The position numbers were made by a program, and so were the translations under genes. From Adiantum capillus-veneris (Eukaryota > Streptophyta > Polypodiopsida > Polypodiales > Pteridaceae), in NCBI GenBank assembly GCA_014529385.2, contig CM043960.1, positions 117,252,043-117,316,042 on the forward strand: DNA of 64,000 nt. Direction: 5' to 3'. Below are positions 21,893-34,160 of this stretch, in pieces (the first letter of the stretch is position 1; every line of letters begins with the position of its first letter). The notes under the pieces were generated by a model, which made no database searches, had not been told where the DNA came from, and saw only the letters and a list, made by a program, of their open reading frames with translations.

Positions 21893-22694
21893 GGGGCGGC
21901 TCTCTTTTAACGCTCTCTCCTCTTTTCATTGATCTCCTTCTCTCATGGGAAGAAAGTTAGAGTCCATAAGCTCCTTAAGCAAAACCTTCTCGGATCATCT
22001 TAAGCCTTAACACTCGAAGCCAAGCCTCTCAAACTCATTAGTCGAGCCTAATCTTAATCTCATTAGCTGAGCCTAATTTAATCTCCTTAAGCCAAGCCAC
22101 TCCACCATCAATAGCCTTGTTAATCACAAGCTCTCGAAGCCAAACCTTCTCTAATCCCATAAGCCACCTTAATCACAAGCTCTCTAAGGCAAACGAGGAT
22201 AATCCGAAGCTCTAAAACCAAGCCACCATAATCGTAATCTCTAAATTAAGCCCATCATAATCTATTGAATCCTACTGTTAAGCAAGCATCTTAATCCAAA
22301 CCTCCATATCCATTCAAATTCTATCTTCTTCTTATTAATTTAAGCGGCAATATTAAGCCATTAATCTAAGACACAATCTTAAGCCAAATCAAAACCACCT
22401 AAGGCCATTGGAAGTCGAAGCTCCTAAAGCCATAACAGGAAGAAGCAGAAGGAAAGCAAAGCAGTTCAAGGCAGTTCAATATTGATTTTCTTAATTAGCA
22501 CATGGATTAAAGCAGGATAATCTTTGTAAGGAGCATAAACCAATATTCGATTTGAGTTATCGAGTTTCAATCTGTCTATTTTAAGCTCTATCTTCATTAT
22601 TTGCGTCTGCTGCAACTCTTTCCCTCACACCTCTCACAGCCAGGGGCCTCGTGCCTTCCCGGCTCACCTTTCAAATACATATCCCCCGACATTC

Positions 22695-22712
22695 TTGGTG
22701 AGCCCGACGTGA
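22695..22712 (+). promoter_or_regulatory. Primer-binding site of gypsy B
   Basis: TTGGTGAGCCCGACGTG lies 3-4 bp after the LTR end, in the standard PBS position. The complementary tRNA was not determined. It differs from the tRNA-Met PBS used by the copia-type elements here. Confidence 0.6.
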
Positions 22713-22746
22713 AATGAGCCGGGGTGAGAAGTGTTTATGGAGAAAG

Positions 22747-24283
22747 ATGTCGACACCGCAAGAGGCAACCATGCTGCAAATGATGCAACAGTTTGTTGCC
22801 CACATGCAACAACAACATGCTGCCCAATAGCAGTACAATCTGCAAGAGAGGATTCATAAAGCTCGGCACAAAATTATCGAGAAATTACAACAATTTGAAG
22901 GCCGGGATATTAGCAAGTTTTGCAATAGCTATGAGCAGGAAATGGAATCGATGATTAGAATGCAGTGGAGGGATTTCATTTAATTGCGGTGTCGGAACTT
23001 AGGGGCCGGATAAAAGAGATTCAGGCGGTTCAAGGCCAAATTGGCAGGACTTCAAGAAGGCACTCCAGCAGATGATTCTAAAAGGGTAACCAGACAAAGT
23101 TTTATGAAGTGGGTGCAAAAGAAGAACAAAAATTTATCTGCAGGAGAATGATTAGGGAGTTTGAAGAAATTCGAGCAACTGTCCTCGATAGAGCAACGTT
23201 CAATGAAGGATCAGAAGGTTGAACTATTCATTCAGGCTGCTGATCCACGACTTCAGAAGAGTCTAGTGCAGTTGCTGGAGGATTCAACATGTGAATTGGG
23301 CTTAACATCCGATTGGAAGATAGTCAATATGATCGTGAAATGATAGATGAGAGTCAAGAAGTTGATCGTGGTTGACATCATGGATGTTGTGGAAGAGGAA
23401 CCTAAGGAGAAAACAACCTCAACAATACCCAGAGTGGAGGAGCCAGTTCTTGATGAATTGGTGAAAGGTATTCAAGAACTAAATTTGAATTTCAAAGCTG
23501 TAAAATCCAAAGGGTTAGCTACAAAGGGGTCTACTTCTGAGCCTAGACAGCAGCCTCCATGCAAAGGCTGGGATCGATGCATGTGGTGTGATAGTGAAGA
23601 CCACAAGTATGTTAAAGAATGTGATGAATTTGATGAAGCTTATAAAAGGAACGTGGTTTTCTCGAAGGACAAGAAGATTCATCTTAGAGCAACAGGTGAG
23701 ATGCTCCACCTAAACTTTGGTCAGGGTGGCATGAAGAAGATAGTTGAAGAAATCCAGCATAATGTTGCTCTTGTGGAAGCAGCTACATATGGGCACATGT
23801 CTTCATAAAGGGTGATGATGATGGTGCAGGTACAAAGGGTCAATTGTGGCCTTATGCTTTGAAGACAACAGAAACAAGGAAGGTAACTTATGGGAAGCTA
23901 CGACAGGTGGGAAATTTAATTTGAGAAACCACAGGGTGGACTGATCCAGTGGATTCCCTCTCAGTGTATGCATTCATTGCAAAGTCTCAAGCTGAGGCTA
24001 TGGTGGAGGAAAAGCGGAAAAGAGATGAAGAAGCTCCTGAGACATCGAAAAGGACAACGAGATTCAACAGTAGAAAAGAAGAAGGTCCTACTCCTAAGCG
24101 CGCTCCTGAAGTGGTTATGGAGGAGGCACCCAAGGATAAAAAGCAAGGTAAACCCAGGGGACCCTCATATAAGCTTAAATCTGACATTGAATTAGCTACA
24201 GATTTAAAGAAAGTCTTTGAAGAGCGCATTCTGAATAGCAAAGTGAAGCTCACATTGGGTGATATTTTGGGAATTGCCAAATG
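22747..24283 (+). pseudogene. Gag of gypsy element B
   Basis: The first ATG (22,747) opens a Gln-rich stretch, MSTPQEATMLQMMQQFVAHM, that soon meets a stop. Capsid-like helices continue through 23,161-23,343. A CCHC-type knuckle, CMWCDSEDHKYVKEC, follows at about 23,577-23,625. The region ends in a charged KR/E-rich segment (23,949-24,283). At least four stops or frameshifts interrupt it. No clear sequence similarity to the Gag of gypsy family A. Confidence 0.75.
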
Positions 24284-24394
24284 AGAGTTTCACGAGGAGA
24301 TTATAGATATTATCAAAAGAAAGCGGCAAATACCAAGTGAACAAGAGCCGGAGTCAGTTAAGAGCCAGAGGCGGTTCGCCACATTGAAGCAATT

Positions 24395-25060
24395 TTGGAT
24401 GATTATGAAGAGTATTTGGCAGACCTTGAAAAAGAAGAGTCGAGGTCTGTGGTGGTGTCAAACTCAACTGTACCAGAGGTAAGTCATGTTGATTTCAATG
24501 AAGATGAAGATAATGAAAGTATACCAAGAAGTCACTTTTCAAGGACTCATTGGGCAAGGGAAACAACCAAAACTGCTGTGAAGCTTGGCGACATTGAAGA
24601 ACCGATCTTAGAACTAATAGAACATGGATCGGAGATCAATTTGATGGCAAAAAGCTTGCACAAAAAGGGGAAATGGCCTATTGATGTGGACCATGGTTGG
24701 CGGATTCGAGTTGCCAATATGCTTCCAGGCGACCTCTATGGTGCATGTGCAAATGTTAAGGTAACTGTAGGGGATGTCTATGATGAGCAAAATTTCTTTA
24801 TACAGGAGCATTCCTCTTATCCGTTAATTTTGAGGCAACCCTACATTATGGCTGTGCGGATGGAAACCAAGGTGTTGGATGATGGCTCGGCCTATGCCAG
24901 GGTTCGAAGCCAAGATGGTAAGAAAGCAGTTCAATTCTTGATTGTATGTGTTGATCATGCCAAGAACAAGGATAGTCTACGTGGTCATCCAATGCCAAAG
25001 ATACACAAGGAGTTTAGAGAACACAAGTTTGCACAGGATTTTCTTGGAGTGCCACTATAA
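24395..25060 (+). pseudogene. Aspartic protease of gypsy element B
   Basis: A 221-residue open frame has a retropepsin-like fold order: EPILELIEHGSEINLMAKSL at the active site, a flap-like stretch, then YPLILRQPYIMAV, equivalent to the ILGxP motif. The active-site position expected to be D-x-G-S/T reads E-H-G-S, so the catalytic aspartate appears replaced by glutamate. A second acidic linker (25,175-25,381) follows before RT. Confidence 0.7.
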
Positions 25061-25639
25061 AGCGGGACTATGGTGGTACAAGTGAGGAGAAGTTCTCACA
25101 AAGAGAAGCTTTCTCTTCAGGGTTTTTGGGGTTAACATCTGAAGGTTCAGTATCTTTTAAAAAAATTTAATGATTTGCCAAAGTGGGAAAAACAGTATGT
25201 TTCAGGTATCCAAAGTGAATTGGAGGGATGTGATGTGCTTGAATCAGATGATGTGATTTTAGGAATCTTTGAAGAGGTATCTTATGTAGATACTATGTCA
25301 AAGCTTGAGGAGATAAGGAAACACAGGTTACAAAGTGGAAATGAAGTGGTGAAGGTCCACTCAATGGACATGTATGATTAGTTAGGTATATATGAAGCAC
25401 TTATGCATATTGAGGATGATTCAGGTAAAGCATTTAAAGCACAGGTAGAGTCAAAATACAAGACTGTTGCAAAGAAAGTGAGGCCAGTGGCTCCACCGCT
25501 GCCACAAGGAAGTGATGGGATGATCAAGGAGGCTTCTCGACACCTATACTCAGGAATCCAAAGAACATAGGGCATAAATTTACTAAGGAGACATTGCAAT
25601 AGCTGAAGGTTGGAGAAGATGGTTTCCTCAACGAAGAGG

Positions 25640-26700
25640 AGATCAAGTGTTTTCAAGGTATGCTCAAAAAAAGGTAAAGCTTTCGCTTTTGAGCCAAGTG
25701 AGATTGGATGTGTGGATACAAGTGTTGTTCACCTATGGTTATTTTCATTGTTCCTCACATGCCATGGAGCTTACGTCCTATTCCAGTTCCTAAAGCTCAC
25801 TTGCCGAAGATTATCAATTTGCTAAATGAAAAGATTCAAATTTGGAATTTTAGAGCCATCATGTGCACCATATTTTAATCAATGGTTTACTGTTCTGAAG
25901 AAAAACGGTACATTAAGGTTCATTCAGGATATGCAACCGGTTAATAAAGTAACAATCCACAATGTGGGTACTGGCCCAATTGTGGATGAATTTGCTGAGG
26001 CCTTCGCAGGTAGGTCTATTTACTCCATGGGTGATCTTTATTCCGGATATGATCAATTCCGGTTAGCTTTGGAGAGCAGGGATCTTACTACAATGCGTAC
26101 TCCTCTTGGTTTGGTAAGGATGTGCACTCTGCCACAGGGTGCTACTAATTATGTAGCTCATATGATGAATGACATGAGTAGGTATTAAGGGACTTTATCC
26201 CACATGTTACTATGCCTTTCATTGATGATCTACCAATTAAGGGCTGTGATGAAGGCGCAAAAGATGAGGCAAAAGATCAGAGGGGGTGCCGGCAGTTTGT
26301 TGCTCAACATCTTGCTGATTGTGATGCTGTTTTATCGAGGTTTGAAGAAGTTAGCTTAACACTTTCAGGTCAAAAATCAACTTTTGGTGCTAAGGAGGTC
26401 TTAATTGTGGGATATATGTGCAGTTATAAAGGTAGAAGGCCAAGTCCAACAAAAGTGGAAGTTATCGAAAAGATGAAGGAAACATACTCTTCGGTTACTG
26501 AAGTTCGTCGATTCTTGGGTGCATGTGTGTTCTATCGTATTTGGCTGCCACACTTGCTCATGTTGCAGAGATGCTGTATCAATTGCTAAGGAAAGGTAAA
26601 AGGTTTGTTTGGGAAGAAGTTCACACACAAGCTATCAGGAAATTGAAGAAGATGCTTCTTGAGGCTTCGACCTCGAGGAAAGTTGACTACAAATGTGAAA
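25640..26700 (+). pseudogene. Reverse transcriptase of gypsy element B
   Basis: The fingers contain VLKKNGTLRFIQDMQPVNK and the palm begins YSMGDLYSGYDQFRLAL. The catalytic motif reads PFIDDLPIKG (FIDD, with Asp codons at 26,224-26,229) and the thumb includes VGYMCSYKGRRPSPTKVE. Two frameshifts split it: between 26,188 and 26,212, and around 26,523-26,589. The FIDDLPIKG form, with the long spacer after it, is unlike the FFDDIIIYS of the chromovirus-like copies here, which indicates a separate gypsy lineage. Confidence 0.85.
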
Positions 26701-28517
26701 GACCAGTTATTTTAACAGTTGAAACTAGCCTGACAGGTATTGGATGGGCTATAGGTCAAGATGATGAAGAAGGACACATTTATGTAGTGAGATTCGGAGC
26801 CAAGGTGCTCAATGCTCGTCAACGAGGTTATCCACAGGTTAAGAGAGAACTTTGGGGTGTTACTACTGCTCTAAGGTCTGATAAAGAATACTTTATTGGA
26901 GTTTCTATCGTGGTAGAGACAGATTTCTTGCCACTGATAGGGACGATTGCAAACTGCCCAGACATTGCCATGCTACAATGGATAGCCTATAGTAAGTCTC
27001 TTAATCCTGAATTTTGTCATATTGCATGTAGAGATAATCCTATTGCAGATATGTTATCAAGAGCCAGTTTTGAAGATGAAGAAGAGATGCCGACCACAAG
27101 TGATGATGTTGGCTTGAAGTTCTACACGTCCTCTTATCTACATGCCAATTGTGGAAATATTGCTCATGTTTTTGAAGTATTTTCTGAAGAGTTTTATGAC
27201 GGAGAGTGGCTTATGATTGTCTGCTACCTAAGTACTCTCACTAGACAAGAAGGGTGGAGTGACCAAGATTTCAAGAGGATCAGGAAAAATGCCTATGACT
27301 ATTTCCTGAAAGATGGACATTTATGGAAGCAGCCGAAGCGCCCAGGAGGGGCACCACAACGGATTATTTGTGATAAAGCAACGCAACAGCAGGTGATCAA
27401 AGAGTTTCATCAAAGTCTATGGGCTGGACACAGAGGAGTCTGGGCAACCTTTGTCAAGATTAAAGACCGATATCGGTGGAAAGTTTTGTACAAAGATGTG
27501 GTTCAATTTGTAGAAACATGCTTAATATGTCAACAATACTCTAATGTGCGACATAGAGATGGATTGCATCCCACCTATCCACTGGCTATGCACTACAAGT
27601 GGGTGGTGGACCTTATTACAATGCCAGTAGGAGTGTGGCATATGAGGTATATTGTTCTTGCCAGAGAAGATCTTACTAATCAGCTTGAAGGCAAAGCTTT
27701 GCGTACCAAAGCTACCAGTTTAGTATGCAAGTTCTTGCTTGAAGATGTTATCTCCAGTTATGGATGTGTTGGCAGGATTACTGTAGATAGAGGAGAGCTG
27801 GATGCAGATGAAGCTCGAGAGTTTTTTGCTCGTATGGGCATTAAACTCGCTCTCACTACAACATATAATCCAGAGGGTAACGGGAAAAGTGAAAGAGGAC
27901 ATCCACCTATTGTTAAAGCTTTAGCGAAGGCGTGTGAAGGACATATTGGTGATTGGCCTAAACTCTTTCCATTTGCTTTATGGGCCGATCGCACTACACA
28001 CAGTTTTGTTACAGTTTTTATGCCATTTGAATTAATGCATGGGCAAAAACCCATTATGCCTATAGAGGAAGCAGTTATGACTTTGACCATAATGCCATGG
28101 GAAGAGGGTATGTCCACTGAAGTCTTGCTTGCTCTATGTATTCGCCAGCTTGAGAGGCGTCAAGAGGATATTGAACAGGCTAAAGAGAAGCTTAAGGAGG
28201 CAAGATCGAAGAATAAGGCAGCATTTGATGGAAACCATACACTATGACCACATGCTATCAAAGATGGTGACTGGGTACTTGTCTATGACAGTAGCTTGGA
28301 GAACCAATATATTGCTATGCGGAAAATGGTTATACGGTGGTTTGGACCATATGTGGTGCTACATGTTTTTGATAATGCGACATATCAATTATGCGAACTT
28401 GATGGCACTCTGCTCAAGGTGCCTATTGTAGGAAAACAGATCAAGCTATTCAAGAAGCGAGAAGGCGAGATTGTTCTTGAAGATTCCCATTCAGATCTGT
28501 ATGTATACATTAGATGA
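26523..28517 (+). pseudogene. RNase H-integrase polyprotein of gypsy element B
   Basis: A 574-codon frame ends at TGA (28,245-28,247) and continues in the same frame to 28,517. It starts as RT connection and RNase H (PVILTVETSLTGIGWAIGQ; IADMLSRASF at its end, near 27,060). It then has the integrase zinc domain (HQSLWAGH...CLICQQ) and a DDE core: Asp at 27,609 (WVVDLITMP), Asp at 27,786 (VDRGELD) and Glu in NGKSERG. A C-terminal basic domain (WFGPYVVLHVF) lies after the TGA. All three catalytic acids are present, so this is the best-preserved coding part of the element. No chromodomain was recognised. Confidence 0.88.
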
Positions 28518-28584
28518 TATGTCTAATGATGATTTTAATGAAGCTGATTAAGTGCATTGGCATAGACTGGAGGCTGTGCAAGTT

Positions 28585-28597
28585 CAGAGGGGATGGA
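28585..28597 (+). promoter_or_regulatory. Polypurine tract of gypsy B
   Basis: AGAGGGGATGGA directly precedes the 3' LTR start TGTCGTGCC, as expected for the plus-strand priming site. Confidence 0.7.
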
Positions 28598-30437
28598 TGT
28601 CGTGCCGCTCCACTTCCATGACAAGAAAATGAGCAAAGGGATGCCAATCATGTGTATTTGAATCATACATGATTATTCAGCAGCTATAAGGGCTTGATAA
28701 CAAGCCAATTTTAAGTTAAAAGTGTGCAAGATGCAGCTCTAAGGGCCAAAAGATATCTTGGTAATGCTAAATAGTGAGTATGATTGAAGTGGTCATATCT
28801 GGGATTTTATTAATCAAAGTTGAAGTACTCAAAGTGCTCTACAAGCTTGTCTTTACGACTCGTCAATTGAAGCTACGGATAAGAAGTTATGACAATTTTA
28901 AGTTGAGTCAGTAGCAGATCCGTACTGGATTGAGCACCTGCTGATAAAAGGTCAAAGATGATAGGAATGCATGGGTCCAAAGTGCTCACTTCCAGGAGCA
29001 TTTCAGTCTTTCCAATTTGTCAAAATCGGGGTTTCGATTGGCAAGATATGGTCAGTTTAAGTATCACTAGGGGCCGGTTTCGAACCGCCTGGTCGCCTTG
29101 ATCAATCAAGTTCATCTAGTAATTTTTGAGCTTCAAATAAATTCTGGGAAATGGAGCCGTCAGAGCAGAACTGGTGGCAACTGAAGGCCCGTCTCCACTA
29201 ACAATGTATTTTTGAGTTGGCCAGTATACAGGCTTAATGCAATGCATTGCCCGATATGTATGCAAAATGTGGTCGTTACGAAAGCATAAAAGGATTTTGA
29301 TGAGTTCATTGTGCAGTTCCGATATGTATGCCAAATGTGGTGCCCTTAAAAAATACCTAAGGCCGCCCACAACTAAAAAGGCCACCCTAATTTGATAAGG
29401 GTGTGAAACCAATAAAAAGAAGGAAGGAAATGGTGTGAGCAAGGGCCGCAGGCAACACGGGAGAGGTTGTGATGCTCGCGCAAGCGGAATGAATGCTCTG
29501 ATGAGCACGAGCCAGAGACAAGAAAGAGAGAAGATGCCATGGTGCTCCCGTTCGGTACCAGCCATGCTGATTGTCATGCAGGTCGGATTTCAGCCTGCCA
29601 CGTCATATGGTGGCTACCCATTAACGACATCGCTAATGGGTTGGCTAGTTTTAGAAAGGAGGTTCATGCAACCTATAAAAAAGGGGGCGGCTCTCTTTTA
29701 ACGCTCTCTCCTCTTTTCATTGATCTCCTTCTCTCCCGGGAAGAAAGACAGAGTTCATAAGCTCCTTCAGCAAAACCTTCTCGGATCATCTTAAGCCTTA
29801 ACACTCGAAGCCAAGCCTCTCAAACTCATTAGCCGAGCCTAATCTTAATCTCATTAGCTGAGCCTAATCTAATCTCCTTAAGCCAAGCCTCTCGGCCATC
29901 AATACCCTTGTTAATCACAAGCTCTCGAAGCCAAACCTTCTCTAATCCCATTAGCCACCTTAATCACAAGCTCTCTAAGGCAAACAGGGATAATCCTAAG
30001 CTCTAAAACCAAGCCACCATAATCCTAATCTCTAAATTAAGCCCATCATAATCTATCAAATCCTACTGCTAAGCAAGCACCTTAATCCAAACCTGCGCAT
30101 CCATTCAAATTCTATCTTCTTCTTATTAATTTAAGCCGCAACCTTAAGCCATTAATCTAAGACACAATCTTAAGCCAAATCAAAACCACCTAAGGCCATT
30201 GGAAGTCGAAGCTCCTAAAGCCATAACGGGAAGAAGCAGAAGGAAAGCGAAACAGTTCAAGGTAGTTCAGTATTGATTTTCTTAATTAGCACCAGGATTA
30301 AAGCAAGATAATCTTTGTAAGGAGCATAAACCAATATTCTATTTGAGGTATCAAGTTTCAATCTGTCTGTTTTAAGCTCTGTCTTCATTATTTGCGTTTG
30401 CTGCAACTCTTTCCCTCACACCTCTGACAGCCAGGGG
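28598..30437 (+). repeat. 3' LTR of gypsy element B (truncated)
   Basis: It matches 20,555-22,646 without the MITE, with small indels; for example it has an extra segment after GGGGCCGGTT. It stops at CCAGGGG, about 45 bp short of the 5' LTR end, where a repeated 'aaacctaggttttttt' motif begins. It provides the empty-site reference for the MITE in the 5' LTR. Confidence 0.92.
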
Positions 30438-30541
30438 AAACCTAGGTTTTTTTGAGCGCTTAAAGGAAAATTAAAATTTTTGAGGCAAATTTTGCAGTGG
30501 AGTTACAAGCATAGTGCTTTATTCTAAAAGCTTGTAAACTT

Positions 30542-30685
30542 TTTTTTTTTTGCAAATCGCACAACTCTTGTGCGAGGTGACGAACAACGTCCGTGAGTGC
30601 CAATGGGTCACTTGGCCGCATTTGAACCGATGACCCTGGTCACCAAGGATGAATGCTCAAACAACAACGGTAGCTCCTTTGGATG
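30542..30685 (-). mobile_element. tRNA-derived SINE with target-site duplication
   Basis: A 144-bp unit on the minus strand ends in a poly(A) tail (T run, 30,541-30,551). A 16-bp target duplication flanks it: AAAAGCTTGTAAACTT (30,526-30,541) and AAAAGCTTGGAAACTT (30,686-30,701), with one mismatch. Reading minus, GGTTCAAATGC (30,628-30,618) matches the pol III B box, and GAGCTACCGTTG upstream is a weak A-box candidate. Size, tail, B box and duplication together support a SINE. No second copy was found in the window. Confidence 0.75.
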
Positions 30686-30701
30686 AAAAGCTTGGAAACT
30701 T

Positions 30702-31354
30702 ACGTATGAGAAATTTTAGTCAATTTTATTATATTAGAAAGCTTTTACATTCAATTTCTCTATATTTTGTATGTTTTCTCACCTTCAAATCTAGAATTTA
30801 GAGATAAATTTCAAAATATGTGGATGGGATTACACTACAGTGAGGGTTTTTTTTAGCATTAGGCTAAACCATGTTTTTTTTCCAAAATTTTAGAGACAAA
30901 TTTACTACATTTGAAGGTTTTTGCACTAAACTTCTATGCAGTTTGTAGATTCTCTAAACTTCAATTTAAGTTCTCTAACCTTTATAGTTTCTTAGTACTT
31001 TGGAGAAATTGTCACCTTCGATTTCAAATCTAAGTCTAATTTAACTTGTTATTCTTTTGCATTCACTGCTCTTTTGGAGCATGGGGATGTTGTATTTTTT
31101 ATGTTTTTAATTCCTTACAACTTACTCTGGTGAGTGAGTGTTGGTAAATTTCTTTTTAAAAAATATTAGAGATGAATCTCAAAATTTGTAGGTGGGATTA
31201 TACTAAAACTATTTTTTTCTCGAGTTATTGTGAGTGTCCTAACCTTAAAATTAGATCCTAGGAGTGTGTGGACCATCCTATGGGGGGGAGGGAGAGAGAG
31301 GGAGAGCTTCTTTTCTTCCTTTTCTTAGCGTCCAACCCACTCTCTTTCTTTCGT

Positions 31355-31385
<31 letters not shown>

Positions 31386-31789
31386 TTTCTCTCTCTCTTC
31401 CAAGCCCTTTTCTTATGTCACATAGCAGGGGCCTCCAAGGTGCATTAGATATAGTTGATAAAATTTGAGGTGGGATTAAAATAAACCTAGGTTTTTCTTG
31501 AGCACTCGGGTAAATAGATTTTTGCTATTATTCAACAGTACATTATCTATACTTTTTACAATGGACTTTGAAAAATTAGACAAAGGAGAGGGTCTCCACA
31601 TGTCATTTTTTGGTTGATTTGCATGGCATGTTGGATAAATGCCAGAAATTGAGCTGTTGGGTTTGTGTTGGATCGTCCTCTTTACCATCGATGCATTAAA
31701 GAGATTTTGAAAATTGAGTGATGTAGTTCGTGAATTCATCCTTTTCCAATGGTGTAGAATAGTCAAAATTGTATGCCTAACAACCTATT

Positions 31790-31869
<80 letters not shown>

Positions 31870-32211
31870 GAGATCTACCACTAGAAAGTAGACAGAGAAA
31901 GAGATAGAGTGAAGTGGGTCACCAGGACCAATCCTGACCTTAATCAGGATAGCTACTAATGATCATGTATATTTACGTTATGCCAAATGATGGCACTGCG
32001 AAGGTCAGCAACAATAACTTGGCTATGAAGTCGAGGCGAATAGGGGACAAGTATTCCCGAATGATGGGGAGTGCTTGGTAGTAGAAGATGGGTGCTCAAG
32101 CCAATATGTAAGCATGTGTTTTCTTGAGTCACTAGTGTTGGGTATGGTAGCGAGAGGGTAAAGAGCTAATGGCTTAGGTGGGAGCAACTTTAGCCATAAC
32201 TCTGACATACT

Positions 32212-32309
<98 letters not shown>
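30702..32309. other. Noncoding stretch with degenerate repeats and microsatellites
   Basis: I see no gene. A motif of the form 'ggtgggattacactaaa..ctaggttttttt' recurs at about 30,438, 30,826, 31,189 and 31,463, and again at 36,517, suggesting a decayed tandem or MITE family. There is a 28-bp C run (31,357-31,384). Compound (TG)n(AG)n arrays lie at 31,796-31,872 and 32,214-32,305; the second ends next to the copia-type element. Confidence 0.6.
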
Positions 32310-32314
32310 CTATT

Positions 32315-32556
32315 TGTTGGGTATGCAAGCCCGGGTTTAGTGGTGTCTTAGCCTATGGGCACAATCCCTTATACATGCAGTCAGTAGTCCAGTTGCAAGT
32401 TAAGTTTGCATGGCAAACATTGGTTTATATGTAAGGATGTTTACACAAAGTAAAAAAGCATAGCGTGTACTTTTTTCAAGCTCTCTGGTCTCTCTCTCGC
32501 TCTTCCTCATCTGCTGCACACCATGCTGCACCTGTCATAGCTAGGCTGCATCATCA
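32315..32556 (+). repeat. 5' LTR of the gag-only copia element
   Basis: It matches 34,273-34,515 nearly base for base. A short (CT) stretch and CTGCTGCACACCATGCTGCAC near the end are shared. The PBS follows after 2 bp. Confidence 0.92.
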
Positions 32557-32558
32557 CT

Positions 32559-32570
32559 TGGTATCAGAGC
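32559..32570 (+). promoter_or_regulatory. Primer-binding site of the gag-only element
   Basis: TGGTATCAGAGC is the exact plant initiator tRNA-Met PBS sequence, 2 bp after the LTR end. Confidence 0.9.
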
Positions 32571-33122
32571 CCAAGATGGCCGTCAAGCAAGGTTCTTGTC
32601 CTTGAGTCAGCATGTGAAAGCAGCCGCTTATGCAGAGAGATGGGAACAAATTGACCTGCAAGTTTTTGCCCGTAATCAGCATCAACAAAATCGCCTTAGC
32701 CTGAGAATCAATTTTTGTCATATGCTTGTCAACCAACTCGCTTCATACACCCCGCTGCTGCTGCAAGCAACTCTGTCATCCACGCTATCGGGAGTGCTTT
32801 GCTTCAGAACTCGCCATTCTTTTTTTGCTTGATTTCACACTTAATTTCAAGTATCCATCTTATTTGACACAGGGGGCTTTAAGCAAAAGGGACTTCACAC
32901 CGCGAGGTGCTTGTTGATGCTTGATGCTTGGTACTCGTAGTAGATAAACAAGGTACAAATGATGGTAGGCAAGCTGCAAGCTACTTGCATATCAAACCGC
33001 AGTTTTTTGGAGATCTTGTTGACAATAGAGAACGTTTTTTCAAAATGGCCAACGGTGACAGGCTTTCAAGGTTTTTGGTCGAAATCGCGGCAGTCCTAAA
33101 TGAGCAACCATAGGATTCCATT

Positions 33123-33969
33123 ATGGCATCAAAGTTTGACAAGTTCAACGACTCCGATTTTCATACTTGGCAAATCAAAGTCAAAGGTTATCTGATGCAG
33201 AAAAACCTATGGAACATGGTCAAGCGTCTTGCAATTGATGAAGCAGGCACTACAGCTATAGTAACTCGAGCCCTTTCTGCTGAGCAATAGAGGAAAGATG
33301 AACAAGCTTTTGATATCATTCTAACTTCCTTAGAAGAAGACTTTATTCATTATCTGGATGATGTTGATTCTTCAAGTGCCGCTTGGATAGAGTTAGAAAA
33401 GCTATTTGGTGCAAAAGCTAAGTATTCAAAAATGAGTTTAAAAATGGAATTATATTCTCTTCGCATGCGTGAAGATGAAAAAATTGCAGCTTTAGCTAAT
33501 AGACTGAAAAGCATCAAAACACAGCTCGTTTATGTTAAAGCCCCCGTGCCAGATGAAGATCTTATAGCCATTTTTTTGTAGCCTCCCTCTAGAATTTTGT
33601 CAAATTGTAGCTATTTTAAAGGACAAGGATCCTCTACCTTCTTTGGATGGTATTGTTAACTCATTGCAGGAAGAAGAGAAACGAATACCATGAATCAGCT
33701 CTTTCGTACCAACTGCATATGTAGTTCGTGGTTGCACTTCAACTGCCAATTCAACCAGGCCTGCTACCAACACTAGACCTTGTGCGATATGTGGACGCAG
33801 AAACCATCAAACCAAGGATTGTTTCAGAAAAAATCCTTGCACCCATTGTGGAAAGACTAATCATCCTTTGGACAAATGCTTTAAGAAGAATAAGCGGCAT
33901 ATCAATATGGTTGAAGGTGATGAAGATGATGCAGCACCAATGCTTTTCGTAAAAAGTGATGTCCTGTAG
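33123..33969 (+). pseudogene. Copia-type Gag with two zinc knuckles
   Basis: Starting at ATG 33,123, MASKFDKFNDSDFHTWQIKV resembles the N-terminus of copia Gag (DUF4219/UBN2 type). The capsid part includes AWIELEKLFGAKAKYSKMSL and MELYSLRMREDEKIA. Two CCHC knuckles follow near the end: CAICGRRNHQTKDC (about 33,781-33,822) and CTHCGKTNHPLDKC (33,838-33,879). An in-frame stop near 33,287, another near 33,580 and at least one frameshift break it. It ends at TAG 33,967, and no protease or pol follows before the polypurine tract. Confidence 0.85.
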
Positions 33970-34124
33970 TTTGTTTTTCTTTAGTCTGTCTTTATGTTTC
34001 CTTTATGTCAGTTATTTCTCAATAATTGTATGGGTTATAGACAATGCCTTAAAAATGTAATGGTAAGACCACCCTTTCTGTTTGGTTGGGTTCTGGTATG
34101 TCTCACACTGATGGTTGTTTGAGG

Positions 34125-34160
<36 letters not shown>

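Larger units (their letters stand above)
20555..22691 (+). repeat. 5' LTR of gypsy element B
   Basis: It starts TGTCATGCCGCTC and ends CCCCCGACA. It contains a 246-bp MITE (20,842-21,087) absent from the 3' LTR and a TATAAAAAAG box at about 21,883, also present in the 3' LTR at 29,674. A U5-like stretch (22,000-22,440) is built of degenerate 'taagccaagcc' and 'taatctcaaagctctc' type repeats. Confidence 0.92.
20555..30437 (+). mobile_element. Ty3/gypsy element B with both LTRs
   Basis: The 5' LTR (20,555-22,691) and 3' LTR (28,598-30,437) are long and highly similar. A PBS follows the 5' LTR, gag starts at 22,747, and PR, RT, RNase H and integrase follow in gypsy order. A polypurine tract (AGAGGGGATGGA) abuts the 3' LTR. 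The 3' LTR lacks the last 45 bp or so of the 5' LTR, so no target duplication can be verified. Coding regions carry several stops and frameshifts, and the longest intact piece is RNase H-integrase. Its RT is clearly different from gypsy family A. Confidence 0.93.

Noticed and set aside
29116-29577. 153-codon minus-strand ORF in the 3' LTR of gypsy B, with a homologue at 21,219-21,566
   Set aside because: Homology exists only because the LTRs are duplicates. There is no domain and the frame is broken in the 5' LTR.
31476-31766. Minus-strand ORF that at first suggested a retroelement fragment
   Set aside because: No motif could be defended in any frame; treated as noncoding.
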